Below, one piece after another: positions 40,887 through 53,429 of a stretch of DNA of 64,000 bases. The position numbers and the translations under genes are program-made. The notes under the pieces were generated by a model. That model saw only the letters and a program-made list of their open reading frames with translations, did not search any database and was not told the DNA's origin. Each line of letters opens with the position of its first letter. Position 1 is the first letter of the stretch. Source of the DNA: Anoplopoma fimbria (Eukaryota > Chordata > Actinopteri > Perciformes > Anoplopomatidae); the NCBI RefSeq assembly GCF_027596085.1, contig NC_072460.1, positions 11,947,326-12,011,325 of the forward strand, written 5' to 3'.

Positions 40887-41430
40887 ATGACATTACATTA
40901 CATTACAGTCATTTAGCAGACGCTTTTATCCAAAGCGACTTACAGGAAGTGTATTCAACATAGGTATTCAAGAGAACTACTAGTCACCAGAAGTCATAAG
41001 TGCATCTCCTTTCTTAAACAAGCATCTTAAAGCATAAACCAGAGCAAAAGTATAGTGCAGAGGCAAAATACTACGAAAACAATAATTGCAACAGACTAAT
41101 ACGAATGCAATAAGTGCTACGAGGAAGGCTCAGGGTAGTACTTCATGAAGAGGTGAGTTTTCAGCCTGCGCCGAAAGATGGGCAGCGACTCTGCTGTCCT
41201 GACGTCAGTGGGGAGTTCATTCCACCACTGAGGGGTCAGGACAGAAAAAAGCTGTGACCGGGTCGATCGGCCGCAGGGACCTCTGAGCGACGGGGCAACC
41301 AGTCGCCCCGAGGCAGCAGAGCGAAGTGGTCGGGCGGGGGTGTAGGGCTTGACCATGGCCTGGAGATAGGAAGGAGCTGTTCCTTTCACTGCCCTGTAGG
41401 CTAGCACCAGAGTCTTAAACTTCAAACTTC
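40887..41430 (-). pseudogene. 5'-truncated L2-type LINE end
   Basis: Minus-strand copy of the same LINE as at 18.2-19.4 kb. The C-terminal 102 codons are open ([19 protein letters not shown] to [10 protein letters not shown], stop at 41117-41119), with the conserved tail GTCGCTTTGGATAAAAGCGT at its 3' end and a TGTAA run. Unlike the 18-kb copy, it keeps the frame through [13 protein letters not shown]. The 5' end is cut near 41425 next to short AAACTTC repeats. Confidence 0.93.
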
Positions 41431-42534
41431 AAACTTAAAAGTCTTAACTTCTTTCCAAGCATGTTGGAGAACTACGGTGGCCTTCAGGTAAGGAGAGTTA
41501 TCTTTAGGATCAATTCTTTGCTTTTCAGCGTAACTAAATAATTGCTTTGAAAAACATATATAGAATTTAAAAAAACAATAAATTCACTTACACCAGTAAG
41601 GGCAGGGCTTATCAATTGAAAGATATAAGTGGGTTTTTCTAAGCTAGGATTCTTAGTTTCAGGTGATGACACACTGATTAAGACATAGTTATGAATATTT
41701 TATTTCATTGCTGCCAATTAATCCCCCTGAATGTAGCACACTATATAATCTATCGACTAATTTTCCCTAAGAAAATGTAATTGACCATTTCATATTATTT
41801 AAAAAAACTGCTGGCTATTTCATCGTATTATGCATCACAAAACGAAATACGCTACTCCTGAAATAAAGATATTGTAATGGAGTATCAAAACATCCTCCCC
41901 ATATTCTTACAGTACACTTACCCCTGTTTGTTATCAAAATCGATGGACCCACCACTTTTTCGACAAGAGAGAAAAAATTGTTATAACACATTGGCTCTGT
42001 GTCACCACAGATGAATGGCACCCGGTCTCCCTCCATGCCACAGCGCATGGATTTCCCCCTTATCACCCGATCAGAAGGCACCTGGTCTTCCTCCATCTGT
42101 AGGTGCATACAACTCACTCACTCAAAAACATGAAAAGTCCTCAGACTTTAAATTCTCTTTTTTAATGTCATACTTTTGGCCACAAGTCTGACTGCTAGTC
42201 TTATAATGGATTAAATGTCACAAAACAGGTAATTTAGGTTTGATTGTATTCAGTTTACGAATTAAATAATGACAAAATAAATGGAAATTAAATTATATGA
42301 AGGATAATTTATCAGTGTGAATACTCACCTTTTATACTCATAATACAAAGTGTTTTATGAAAATTCAAACAACTGATGTGGATACTGTTTGAATGTGTGC
42401 ATTATAAATAACTATAAATTCTATAAAAGTGTAATATTTGTGTATCATTTTTCTTTTAAGTGTCAGTTGTATTGTATGTAAAAAAAAAAAAAAAAATGCT
42501 TTTATTTATCACACACTTGTAGATATGCAAGTCA
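41431..42534. other. Intergenic, nothing recognised
   Basis: AT-rich, with short unsupported frames and an A16 run near 42481. Confidence 0.5.
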
Positions 42535-43532
42535 ATGGTTTACATCTGGGAAGACGAGGAACATTTTATAGACAAACTGAGAAAACATCTCTGTGCTGAA
42601 GCTCCAAGGTAAGATATTTTTCGTCAGTACCAGCTGCGCTGTGTTTCATATTTTAAATTCAGTCAAGTTTCAATATAAGCTTTTTGCAAATTCATGAATT
42701 TTTCGAATATATGGTCCGTAATAGATAGCTCTGATATCCAGAACTTTAGAATTCCTGACACTGAAATTAAAAATTGAAAGCCATTTTAAGTAGCTCATTT
42801 GTCTTCTTTGTTGGTACTCAGAGAAAAGATGGAGGCAATGGGGAAGGAGCAGTCGACTGGATGGATGGAGACAAGGACATCAAGGATAGAAAGATGTACC
42901 TGAAAAACACTACAGTCTGTAAACAACTTGAAACTGCAACAGTCAAAAGACGTGATGATAACATTTTATAATTGAATAATTGTGTGTCTGTAGTGTCCAA
43001 GAGATGCTGAAGGACCTGCTGGGGAACCAAATGGAGGCTCAACAGAAGCATAGCTGCCTCCGAGACAGGACCGATGCTTACAGAGTAAGGAAACATCAAT
43101 ATTGAAAATAGATGCCGTTGCATGGAACCAGAGAAATTACATAGTATATGTTGAAACAACTTGACTACCTAGACGTGCATGTTTTATTTATTTTGATTTG
43201 TATTTTATTTTATTATTTGTGAAAATTCTTAACAAATGAATAGACTGACAGAGAACAAAGGTCATTTTGTGACTTAAAGGGCAGTAATTGTAATTAATTG
43301 TAAGTCACTTAACTCCTTGTCATCCCTACACAAGGCACATTGTGACTACATAATAAGATTATCAATGTAAAGCCCAATAAACCTACCTGTGTTTGTGATG
43401 TACAAGGTTTTGTTCTATCTTCCATGAAAAATTATGCAATTAGGCTGTAGCAACCTGTTATTGGAGCAAGAGAGACTTTATATGCTCTGTAAATGTTGAT
43501 GTATATGTTTATTTTCTGCTCAGACTGCATGA
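42535..43532 (+). CDS. Candidate small four-exon gene of unknown function
   Basis: Not recognised. Four putative exons join in frame: 42535-42608 (ATG, donor GTAAGA), 42824-42895 (acceptor after CTCAGAG, weak donor GTACCT), 42994-43084 (acceptor CTGTAG, donor GTAAGG) and 43524-43532 (acceptor GCTCAG, TGA stop). The sum is 246 bases, or 81 residues. The product is very charged: WEDEEHFIDKLRKHL, then WMDGDKDIKDRK, then a helix-like VQEMLKDLLGNQMEAQQKH. It has no signal peptide or membrane segment. The composition of exons 1 and 3 is coding-like against AT-rich surroundings. A 5' exon may be missing, because an acceptor-like TTGTAG lies just before the ATG. It could equally be the remnant of a larger gene or a noncoding transcript. 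Confidence 0.33.
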
Positions 43533-43734
43533 ATGAACAAGGGAACTTGAAAAGCCTGGAGGGGTGAGAACTAAAGCGCATGGAACAAACATTGGGTAAC
43601 TATCAAATCAACTAGTGCTATAGTTGAAGTTACCGTTATTGTTGCACTTGTAGTAGAATTAGTAGTTATTGTTGTTGTAGCTGTAGCTGTAACATTAGTA
43701 GTAAAAGTTGTTTTAGTTTTAGAAATCATAAAAA

Positions 43735-45990
43735 AATCATATTAAACTAATCCATGAATAAAATAAAATGAAGTCATTCAATATGTTATGAAAATAAGAT
43801 AATAATATTTATCATAAAACATACTCCATGTCAAAAAAATGTCAGGAAAAAAATAATAGAATAGTATCTCAGAAAGTTGTAAAAACGATCATATAATAGA
43901 ATGCCCTGAAAAATAACATAGTATATTATTAAATGGCTTAAAAATGTCATCTTACATTGTATTATCGTAAGCTATAAAAAGTCATAATAAATATGATAAT
44001 TAACGATGATAATGTTTTAAAAAATGTCATAGTATAGTGTGTCATAAAACTGCATAAATCAAATCAGAAAAAATAATAATAGTCAGATATGTCGTAAAAC
44101 GTTCCATAAAAAGTCATAGTGTATTATATTCTAAAAGTGCTATTAAATAGTATAGCATGCCATAAAAAGGTTGTAAAACTGTCGGTGTAGTATACCATAA
44201 AATGTCATAGAAAAGTATGCATCAAAAATAAGAAATATAGTATGTAATAAAAATGGCATAAAATATTATAGTATTGTGTTCCATTTAAAGATTCATAAAA
44301 ACTTTGTCATAAAGTCATAGAATAGAATACCAGAAAAGACATAAAAAATGTTACAGAAAAGTAAGCCATAAAAATACAAAATAGAGTATAGAAGTAATCA
44401 AAAATGTCCTAGTATGGTATACAATTAAAATTGTCCTTAAAGGAACATAAAATCATAAAAATGCCATAGTATAGCATTTCACCAAATAGTCATAAAAATG
44501 TCTGTGTATTTTGCCATAACAATGTTGTTAAAAAAAATGGCATAGTGGCGTATGTCATAAAACAAAATAGTGTGTCATAGAAAAAGTGCCATTGAAAAAT
44601 ATTAATATAGTACGTCATAAAAAATGTCAAAGTTTTGTTCAAAATTCAGTTTGATTTTATTTGTACAGCCCAATATCACAAATCTTCCCTAGAGGTTTTA
44701 CAATCTGTACAACATATGACATTCTCTGTAATTTGACCCTCACATTGGATAAGGAAAAACTTCCCAGAGAAAAACTTACATTAAAATTACAAAATAGTCA
44801 ATCCATATGACAGAAATGATACTAATATTAAGAAGAGCAATGGAAATATTGGAATGATAATAAAAGCAGTAAAAGAAGCAGAAATAGTAATAGAAATATG
44901 ACTCATAATAATAATAGTAGCAGCAGCGGCCGTCAAGCAGGGCCATGACGGCAGGCACATCCACAGTCCAGGTGTAGCCATGATCCATGGAAACCTGTGA
45001 GGGGAGAAAGCACAAATACTTTTTAGCCAAGCAAGTAACATTCATTAATGGGCCATGAATGTAAACAGATGGAGAGCATAAGAGAGGAGCTCATTGCATC
45101 ATATGTGGTCACCCAGCAGTCTAGGCCTATACAAGCATATGTAGGAACTTCATAGCTGAAGGCTCCGGCTCCCATTCTTGTTTGGGAGATGCTAGCAACC
45201 ACAAGTAACCCTGCATTCTTGTAAAAAATGTCACCATGGTGTGCCTTAAAAGATAGTTGTATAGTATGTCATGAAAAAATGCAATAAGAATGTCTTTGTT
45301 GTATGTCTTAAAAGTTCCATCAAATAGTATGCCTTAAAACTGCCGTCAAAAATCTCATAGTGTATCATAAAAATAATATAGCATGTTGTGTCAAAATGAT
45401 CTCATAACAAATGTCAGAGTGAAGTGTGTCATTAGAAAGTCATTAGAAAAGTGATAGTATTATATGTTGAAAGACAGTCATAATATAGTCATAGTATAGC
45501 ATGATGAAAAAAAGTCATGGGATAGAGGGTTGAAAAAAGTTATTAAATAAAAAATATAGTATGTGGAAAAAAGACATAGATGAGTATGTCGAAAAAATAA
45601 GTCATAGTAACGTATGTCAAAAAGTCATTATTATAGTCACTGCATGGTATGTGGATATTTTTTAAATGATATATATTTTGTAAAAAAAAAAAAGTCATAG
45701 TGGAGAATGTTACACATAGTTCCAAAAAAAAATCCTATTATGGTATGTTAAAAAAAGTAATAAAATATTCATAGCATAGTATGTGGGTAAAAAAGCATAA
45801 AAAAATTCTTAGTATTATTATTTACTTAATATTATAGAAAAAGTAATAAAATAGTCAAAGTATATCATTTGAAAGTATGTTGAAATAAGTCAAAGTGTAG
45901 TTTATCAACAAAAAGTGAACCAAAAGTCTTCAATAATATGTCCAAAAATGTCATAGAAAATGTAGCATGTAGGAGAAGTCATGGTGTAAT
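43735..45990. repeat. Degenerate AT-rich repeat field, ATAGTATGTCATAAAAA-type
   Basis: For over 2 kb the sequence repeats, with heavy variation, blocks of 20-45 bases built from TCATAGTATAGTATGTCATA and AAAAATGTCATAAAA. The field is interrupted by a transposon-like repeat (44640-45010) and about 200 bases of other sequence. No unit length is constant by eye. A smaller field of the same vocabulary lies at 15860-16130. Open frames here are chance. Confidence 0.7.
44640..45010 (+). mobile_element. Second copy of the TTTATTTGTACAGCCCAAT-type dispersed repeat
   Basis: It shares the order of landmarks with the 32140-32400 copy: TACAGCCCAATATCACAAAT, CTAGAGGTTTTACAATCTGT, CATATGACATTCTCTGTAAT and AAGGAAAAACTTCCCAGAGA. 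It continues into AATAATA runs like the first copy, and it is inserted in the degenerate repeat field. Confidence 0.7.
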
Positions 45991-46204
45991 ATGTCCAAAG
46001 AGAACCACAGCTCGATTTCGGCGACATTTACATCTATCTTGTGGAGAATCCCTCACCTCACTGCAGCCAAGATGAAAGCGTACAAAAGTGTTTACAGCTC
46101 CTATTCTAGCAAAATCATTTGATACCACCAAATCATCAGAGGGTTAAGAGGGATAACAGAAAAGAACTGCTAAGAGTACAAGTTTTATTCAACACAGGCC
46201 ATAC

Positions 46205-46680
46205 TTTCTTCGGAACAAGTCTGTGACCATTCTTGACTGGCCCAGCCAGAGCCCTGACCTAAACCCAATTGAGCATCTCTGGAGAGACCTGAAAATGGCT
46301 GTCCACCAACGTTCACCATCCAACCTGACAGAACTGGAGAGGATCTGCAAGGAAGAATGGCAGAGGATCCCCAAATCCAGGTGTGAGAAACTTGTTGCAT
46401 CATTCCCAAGAAGACTCATGGCTGTACTAGCTCAAAAGGGTGCTTCTACTCAATACTGAGCAAAGGGTCTGAATACCTATGACCATGTGATATTTCAGTT
46501 TTTCTTTTTTAATAAATTTGCAAAAATTTCTACATTTCTGTTTTTTTCTGTCAAGATGGGTTGCTGAGTGTACATTAATGCGAAAAAAAATGAACTTTTT
46601 CGATTTTAGCAAATGGCTGCAATGAAACAAAGAGTGAAAAATTTAAAGGGGTCTGAATACTTTCCGTACCCACTGTATGC
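46205..46680 (+). pseudogene. Tc1-type transposase C-terminal remnant and terminal repeat
   Basis: The frame 46205-46459 encodes the last 80 or so residues of a Tc1/mariner transposase: SPDLNPIEHLW just before the final catalytic acidic residue region, then KSRCEKLVASFPRRLMAVL. The family is normally about 340 residues, so most of the gene is missing. After the stop comes a noncoding part ending GTCTGAATACTTTCC and CGTACCCACTGTA, a terminal inverted repeat of this group. No matching left end is seen. Confidence 0.9.
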
Positions 46681-46860
46681 TTGCAAGTTTTTGTATATAG
46701 ATGCTTGTTTAATACAAACATTCTGTAGAAAATGTTACAAATGACTTGTTTGGTCTATAAAATGTCAGAAAATTGTGGAAAATGTTGATCAGCGAATATG
46801 ACATCCACATATGTCTTGCTTCACCTACAACCCAATCTGTTGTCACACTGTTGTTCATCC

Positions 46861-47786
46861 TCAGCATCTGGCACTGATGACAGTTCTAGGAGGAGATCCA
46901 CTGCATCTTGCTTCTTCCTCCTTCTTCTCCTCCTCCACCCTCTTGTTCCTCATTCTGCTGTACTGCTCATTTCTCTCCATATCTTTATCTCTTTTCCTCT
47001 TCTTGGTGGCTGGTGTGTGTGAGCAGTAGGATGGAACCCAGTCAGGGTCATCAGATTTGGCACCTATGATGATAAAGGATAGTTTATGTTAAACAAGTAA
47101 AAAAAACAGCCTGAGTTAAATGTGTGATATCATTTCTGCACACTGGTTAATACCCTCTCTCTCTTAATACAACTGCTGACAACTATTCTGACTGAAAATT
47201 GACCTGTACTCTAGCTATAACGTATTACAACATCAATTCCATAAAAGTTGGGATGCTGTGTAAAACGTAAATAAATAAATAAATAAATAATGAAATAAAC
47301 AGAAAGCCTCATATGAGTGAATATATTTACAAAGAAACAATGAATCAGTCTGAAAATTAGATTAACGTAGGTGCAAAAGGATTTGCAAATCATTGCATTT
47401 TTAGTTGATTTACGTTACACAGAATCCCAACTCTCTAGCTAACTTTGGCTTACAGTTAGTCTTACTCATCAAGGCCACTGGACTTGGTTGCCTAGGTCCA
47501 CGACAGCAAACCATCTCAGAACAACAAAAGACATGACTTTTTGCTAAGAATACATCGATTAATACATATGGTGTACTTGAGCTTACCTTTGATGAAGTGT
47601 TCGCTGCAAACTGTACACTTGGACGGCTGCCATTGTTTGCCCTCCAGACAGAGGCACGTTTAATGGAACAAATCCACAATATCTTCCTTTCATCATTTGT
47701 TTCTGGGATGGGGTTGTGTAGAAGAACACCTCAGGCTTCTCTCCTCATCGATTAATGCATTCAATTGCACAACAACTATCCCGCAT
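46861..47786 (-). pseudogene. Broken THAP-domain gene (two exons)
   Basis: THAP domains are C2CH zinc-finger DNA-binding domains. Exon 1 (47587-47786) starts MRDSCCAIECINR, the typical THAP opening with its first two zinc cysteines. It then has TGA, continues in frame as GEKPEVFFYTTPS, shifts frame around LWICSIKR and again before KQWQPSKCTVCSEHF, which supplies the C-x2-H pair. Exon 2 (46861-47063) joins in phase as GAKSDDPDWVPSYCSHTPA, the usual continuation in fish THAP proteins, followed by a basic then Glu-rich tail and stop. One nonsense codon and two frame changes make it a pseudogene as assembled. The intron holds a miniature transposon. A GC-rich region with CRE sites lies upstream, so loss is recent or the breaks are sequence errors. 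Confidence 0.7.
47226..47435. mobile_element. Tc1/mariner-type miniature element
   Basis: It begins TACAACATCAATTCCATAAA and AGTTGGGATGCTGTGTAAAA, and ends with the inverted form TTTACGTTACACAGAATCCC plus AACT. An internal TGCAAATCATTGCATTTT is typical of this family. There is no transposase. It lies in the intron of the THAP gene. Confidence 0.75.
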
Positions 47787-47839
47787 TTTGGCGAAACAGC
47801 AGAAATCCCTCACTTCTTAAGATTGTGGGCAGCTAAGGA

Positions 47840-48360
47840 CAGGGTTGTTTTGCCCTCCAAGGGGGCGTTCCCCTAGGTACGTGACGTCACATGAAACCTA
47901 TGACTGTCCCCGGCGGTGTCCTCCTTTGCTGGCTGAGAGTTAAGCCAATGCGGAAGTCATTGATTTAATTATAACTTCAATAAATACTGTAAACATTAAT
48001 TTATGGTCCCAATCGCTAGTTCAAATCTTCTGCATACAGCACGATGTTCATTTAGTAAACAATGGTCTATTTAGAGTCAAACAGGCGCTAAAGGAGGGTT
48101 TGCTTGAGGGCATGTCTACCTTGTGATTGACAGGTCGCTGCCACTGCCTTGTGCAAACTGAGTGATGTCCATGTTTTAACCCTTTCACGTTTCACGGTTT
48201 TAGTTCATAAAAGTTAATTATAACCTCCATACCCTCGTGCCATTCTGATCAACTTGCAGCTGCGGCCTGTAGCACCAAGCAGAACCTCAGGCCACCCCCC
48301 TTACGGCACAACGGTTGACGTCATTACGTCCACCTCTTATATACCATCTATACTGTCCAT
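47840..48360. promoter_or_regulatory. GC-rich region with two perfect CRE sites
   Basis: TGACGTCA occurs at 47882-47889, about 96 bases upstream of the THAP gene's ATG, and again at 48316-48323. The surrounding sequence is GC-richer than the neighbouring repeats and includes AAGGGGGCGTTCCCC. CREB/ATF factors bind this palindrome. It looks like a promoter region, most simply that of the THAP gene. Confidence 0.5.
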
Positions 48361-48546
48361 ACCAAGGGTACAAAAAAGTAAAAATAATGATAATAATGAA
48401 TAATATAAATCCCAAATTAAAGTACCATCAGTCCATAAGACATTTATCAAATACATAATTAGTTTTAATTGCCCTCTTTTCTTAATGTTTTCTTATAATG
48501 GTGCCATATTGATGCAGTTCTTAGATAGCACTTGATATATAAGCTT

Positions 48547-48578
48547 AATATACTGTAGATGTAAATCTACAGTATATT
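48547..48578. repeat. Perfect 14-bp inverted repeat, 4-base loop
   Basis: AATATACTGTAGAT and its complement ATCTACAGTATATT flank GTAA. It could form a hairpin or be the centre of a small palindromic element. I see no other element boundary. Confidence 0.85.
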
Positions 48579-48579
48579 C

Positions 48580-50760
48580 TATTATGTGCAATGATTCCTC
48601 ATTCACAAAAATCATTTTTTAAACTGGATTAGTTGTAAAATGAAACCCTGCCTGTGTATATTCCATCATTCATGTTTTACTATCTTCACCCCAGACACAG
48701 TGAAAATGGATTGCATTTATTTAAAATAAGATTACTTGATTTATTTTTCCCTCTTGAATATATTATCTTTATTGATAATCCAGTTCCCATCTTTTTCTCA
48801 AGCATTGCACAGACGGTCACAATCAGATGACTCACATAAGCTCCAAAAGAGGTCAGCCAAAAGAGCTCCAGTGTCGCATGATCATTAGTCATAAAACTGT
48901 TATTTGGAGAAGCATGAAGTCCTTTTTTGACACTCAGATTTAATCACTCAGAATTTAAATCATCTTTAAAAAAAAAATCTACATCACATTGGTGAAAAAA
49001 CATTCAGCATGTTAAACAATTAAGCAACATGGTGAGCACTTTACCAAGTACTTTATCCAACATAAAATATAGTATTGATGTTATGAATCCACAACAGTGA
49101 CCATACTTCTCGTAGCCTTTTGTTGATAGATTTTGTGTGTTTTTCCAAAGTTAACTGGAGGCCACCGCCTGGGCTTACCTCCCTGCATGATTTCTGCTGC
49201 CTGTCCCAAGACAGAGAGGCTTCAGTGCTCTTGCTGACAGGGCAGAAATGGGTGAATGTAATTATGTGGCTGCTGCATTGGAGGAATCCATCACCTGTAT
49301 AGCAGCAGGTTAATGTGCTGCTGACTAACCCATGGGGTATGCTCTCCCTTCTCTCCTCTTATTCTTCTATATTTTCCTCCTCTCTTTGCTCGATCATATT
49401 TCTCTCCTCACAGCTTAAAGCCGAGCCCAGACGCTTCCACGGACAACCTGCTGCTCATCACTGTCCGAGCATGCACGTAGACAAACACCTGCACACGTTT
49501 ACGCATCCGGAATAATTTATAAGGTCTACATACATGTGATATCTTCTTCCCTTGTCGCACATACATATTCATGGTTGTGCATCACACACACTCAAGCAAA
49601 TAATCTTGTATGAAAGGAGGTTGGCATCAATACTAGACTAGCTTATTTGCTAAAAGGCCACTCTGCAGCCACAGTAAATCTCCAAATAAACCCAGAACAG
49701 TGATCAAACTCCTATCATCACCTTGACATGTTCTTATAATGGCTGATATAATTTAGGAATTTCCCTATTATTTACGTAATTCAGCACACATAAGACTCAT
49801 GATTCATTTTATGGTATTCACTAAGTGATACTAAAGTTAATAAGCAATTTAAATTAGGTGTTTAAGTCCCTCCAAATTTGCTTAAACCTTTAGCACTGTG
49901 ATTTTTTTGTTCTCAAATGAGGCAAACAGTGAATTAATTAAAGAATGATATAGGAGGCATCATATCAGACCTGGAAACAAACTGAATATTCCTACTCTCA
50001 GTAATATATATATATTTTTTTTAATGTTTCTGTCAAAATAGCTGTTTAAATTCATACCAAAGAAATATGTATCACTATACTAATAAACCACTGATTGCAG
50101 AGTGGCTTATGTGATCAAGATGATACGTTTTTAATCTCATAGGCCTTATACTCTCAGTGTGGTTGAATGCTGATGTGCAGCTAAAGTTGATGGTAGCTGT
50201 CAAAATACATGGCATTATGACACATATATCCCATATTAAAACAAGGAATATCACTTTCCATTCGTATGTGAAGCCCAGTTCATGAGTCAGCCCGTGGTTT
50301 TCAGTAAACTGGTTATATGGCTTTGGTGTGGATTTGTCTGGTCCCAGCTGCTTCAGACTGACAGATAACTCTGGATTTCATGCCACCTGTGCTCTTTTTC
50401 ACTCAAAGAGGTGTCAGAATAATTTTAGTTTATATAAATGACATCACTTTTTGAGCAGTTTTCCATATTTTTTGCGTTAGCTTGAACCACTTGAGTCATG
50501 GAAACTTTGTCAGCCTCTGCTTTGCGCAGATGTTTGGTCAGCTCCATGTTACAGGCAAAGATGAACAAGTAGAGAGGACTATTGTGAGCCTCCATCATCA
50601 CTGTCATCCGGATGAGTAAGATGACGAAGCTTCTGAGGAGACAGGCAGAGAGGGCGTGGGGAGATCTCAGACATGGTGAGGGAGGGAGGGCTGGGTGCGG
50701 GTCTGAGGTAGATAAAGAGAGGGAGAGTGTGTGGCTCCCCCCTCTGAGGAGTTCTGGGAG
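48580..50760. other. Upstream region of prok1, no gene recognised
   Basis: AT-rich in the first part and more balanced near 49.1-49.5 kb and 50.6-50.8 kb. The frames at 50579-50980 (-) are antisense to the first prok1 exon and its leader and are not supported. Confidence 0.5.
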
Positions 50761-50873
50761 CCTTCATGACTGACCAGAGAGCCAGGGATCCAGTGCGAGG
50801 CGCCGGAGAGACCGTTAACAACTGTTGTCCAGTGTTGAGGCCGTTGAGAGAGTCCCGTTCTCCTGTTGCTGTC

Positions 50874-52717
<1,844 letters not shown>

Positions 52718-53061
52718 CAGATGCCCAAACATTCAGATGAAGAAGATCATAGCAGGAACAGCATTCAGAGTGAAAAAACAGGCTGTGGATCAGAAACAAG
52801 TATTTAATCTCCACTGGCTGTATTCTTCATACTCTATGCACTATAATACATAGTTTGGGTTTTATCAATCCACACATCAACAACAAAAACAGAAATGTAA
52901 AGAGAGTGTAACCTATTAATGAGAGCCACAGCAGATATCTGGCACTTTTTACTTAATAAAAACAAAGAAGATATTTGTGAATAATTGAAACATTTGCTGT
53001 TTTGTTTTCATGCTCACTTTATGTTGAATTGTCAAAAGATATGTATAAATATATTATTGTC

Positions 53062-53067
53062 AATAAA
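53062..53067 (+). terminator. prok1 polyadenylation signal
   Basis: AATAAA 345 bases after the prok1 stop, the first canonical signal in a plausible 3' UTR context. Confidence 0.5.
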
Positions 53068-53280
53068 AGTATAATTACAACCTTGTTGTTGAATACATGC
53101 TCTCTGGAGTTTTCCTTTCCCCTGCAGTCTTTGTTGCTGGATTAAACATAATGGTGTTATGGGATGTCAAGTGGTTGTAATCAAGGTCTGATTAAAATGA
53201 AGGTCATGTACATAACGTCCTTTACCTCCACAAGCAAACTCATGACCACTATATGTAACTGAACTGACGACTTATGTAGC

Positions 53281-53428
53281 GATCAAGGGAAAGACTGCCA
53301 GGCAAAACCTGCAGGAGAAAGGACTATGGGAGAAGTACAGGAAGGAGCATCCATACAACCCCATGGCAAAGTTTATCCAGGGTGGTTCTGAGCCCATGAC
53401 CAACGATGCTGACTTAAGTCCACACCAG
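53281..53428 (+). pseudogene. Orphan duplicate of pepsinogen exon 2
   Basis: Nearly identical to 55144-55291: it carries most of coding exon 2 of the pepsinogen gene (KGKTARQNLQEKGLWEKYRK onward) and the start of the following intron (AAGTCCACACCAG). I see only two differences: a Val-to-Ala change (ATGGCAAAG for ATGGTAAAG) and the splice donor, GAC|TTAAG in place of GAC|GTAAG. The first few exon bases and the acceptor are absent. No other pepsinogen exon is nearby, so this is a fragment of a duplication made at DNA level. Confidence 0.92.
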
Positions 53429-53429
53429 G

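Noticed and set aside
46798..47029. Plus-strand frames rich in Leu/Ser/Phe
   Set aside because: Antisense to the Glu/Lys-rich tail of the THAP gene exon 2.
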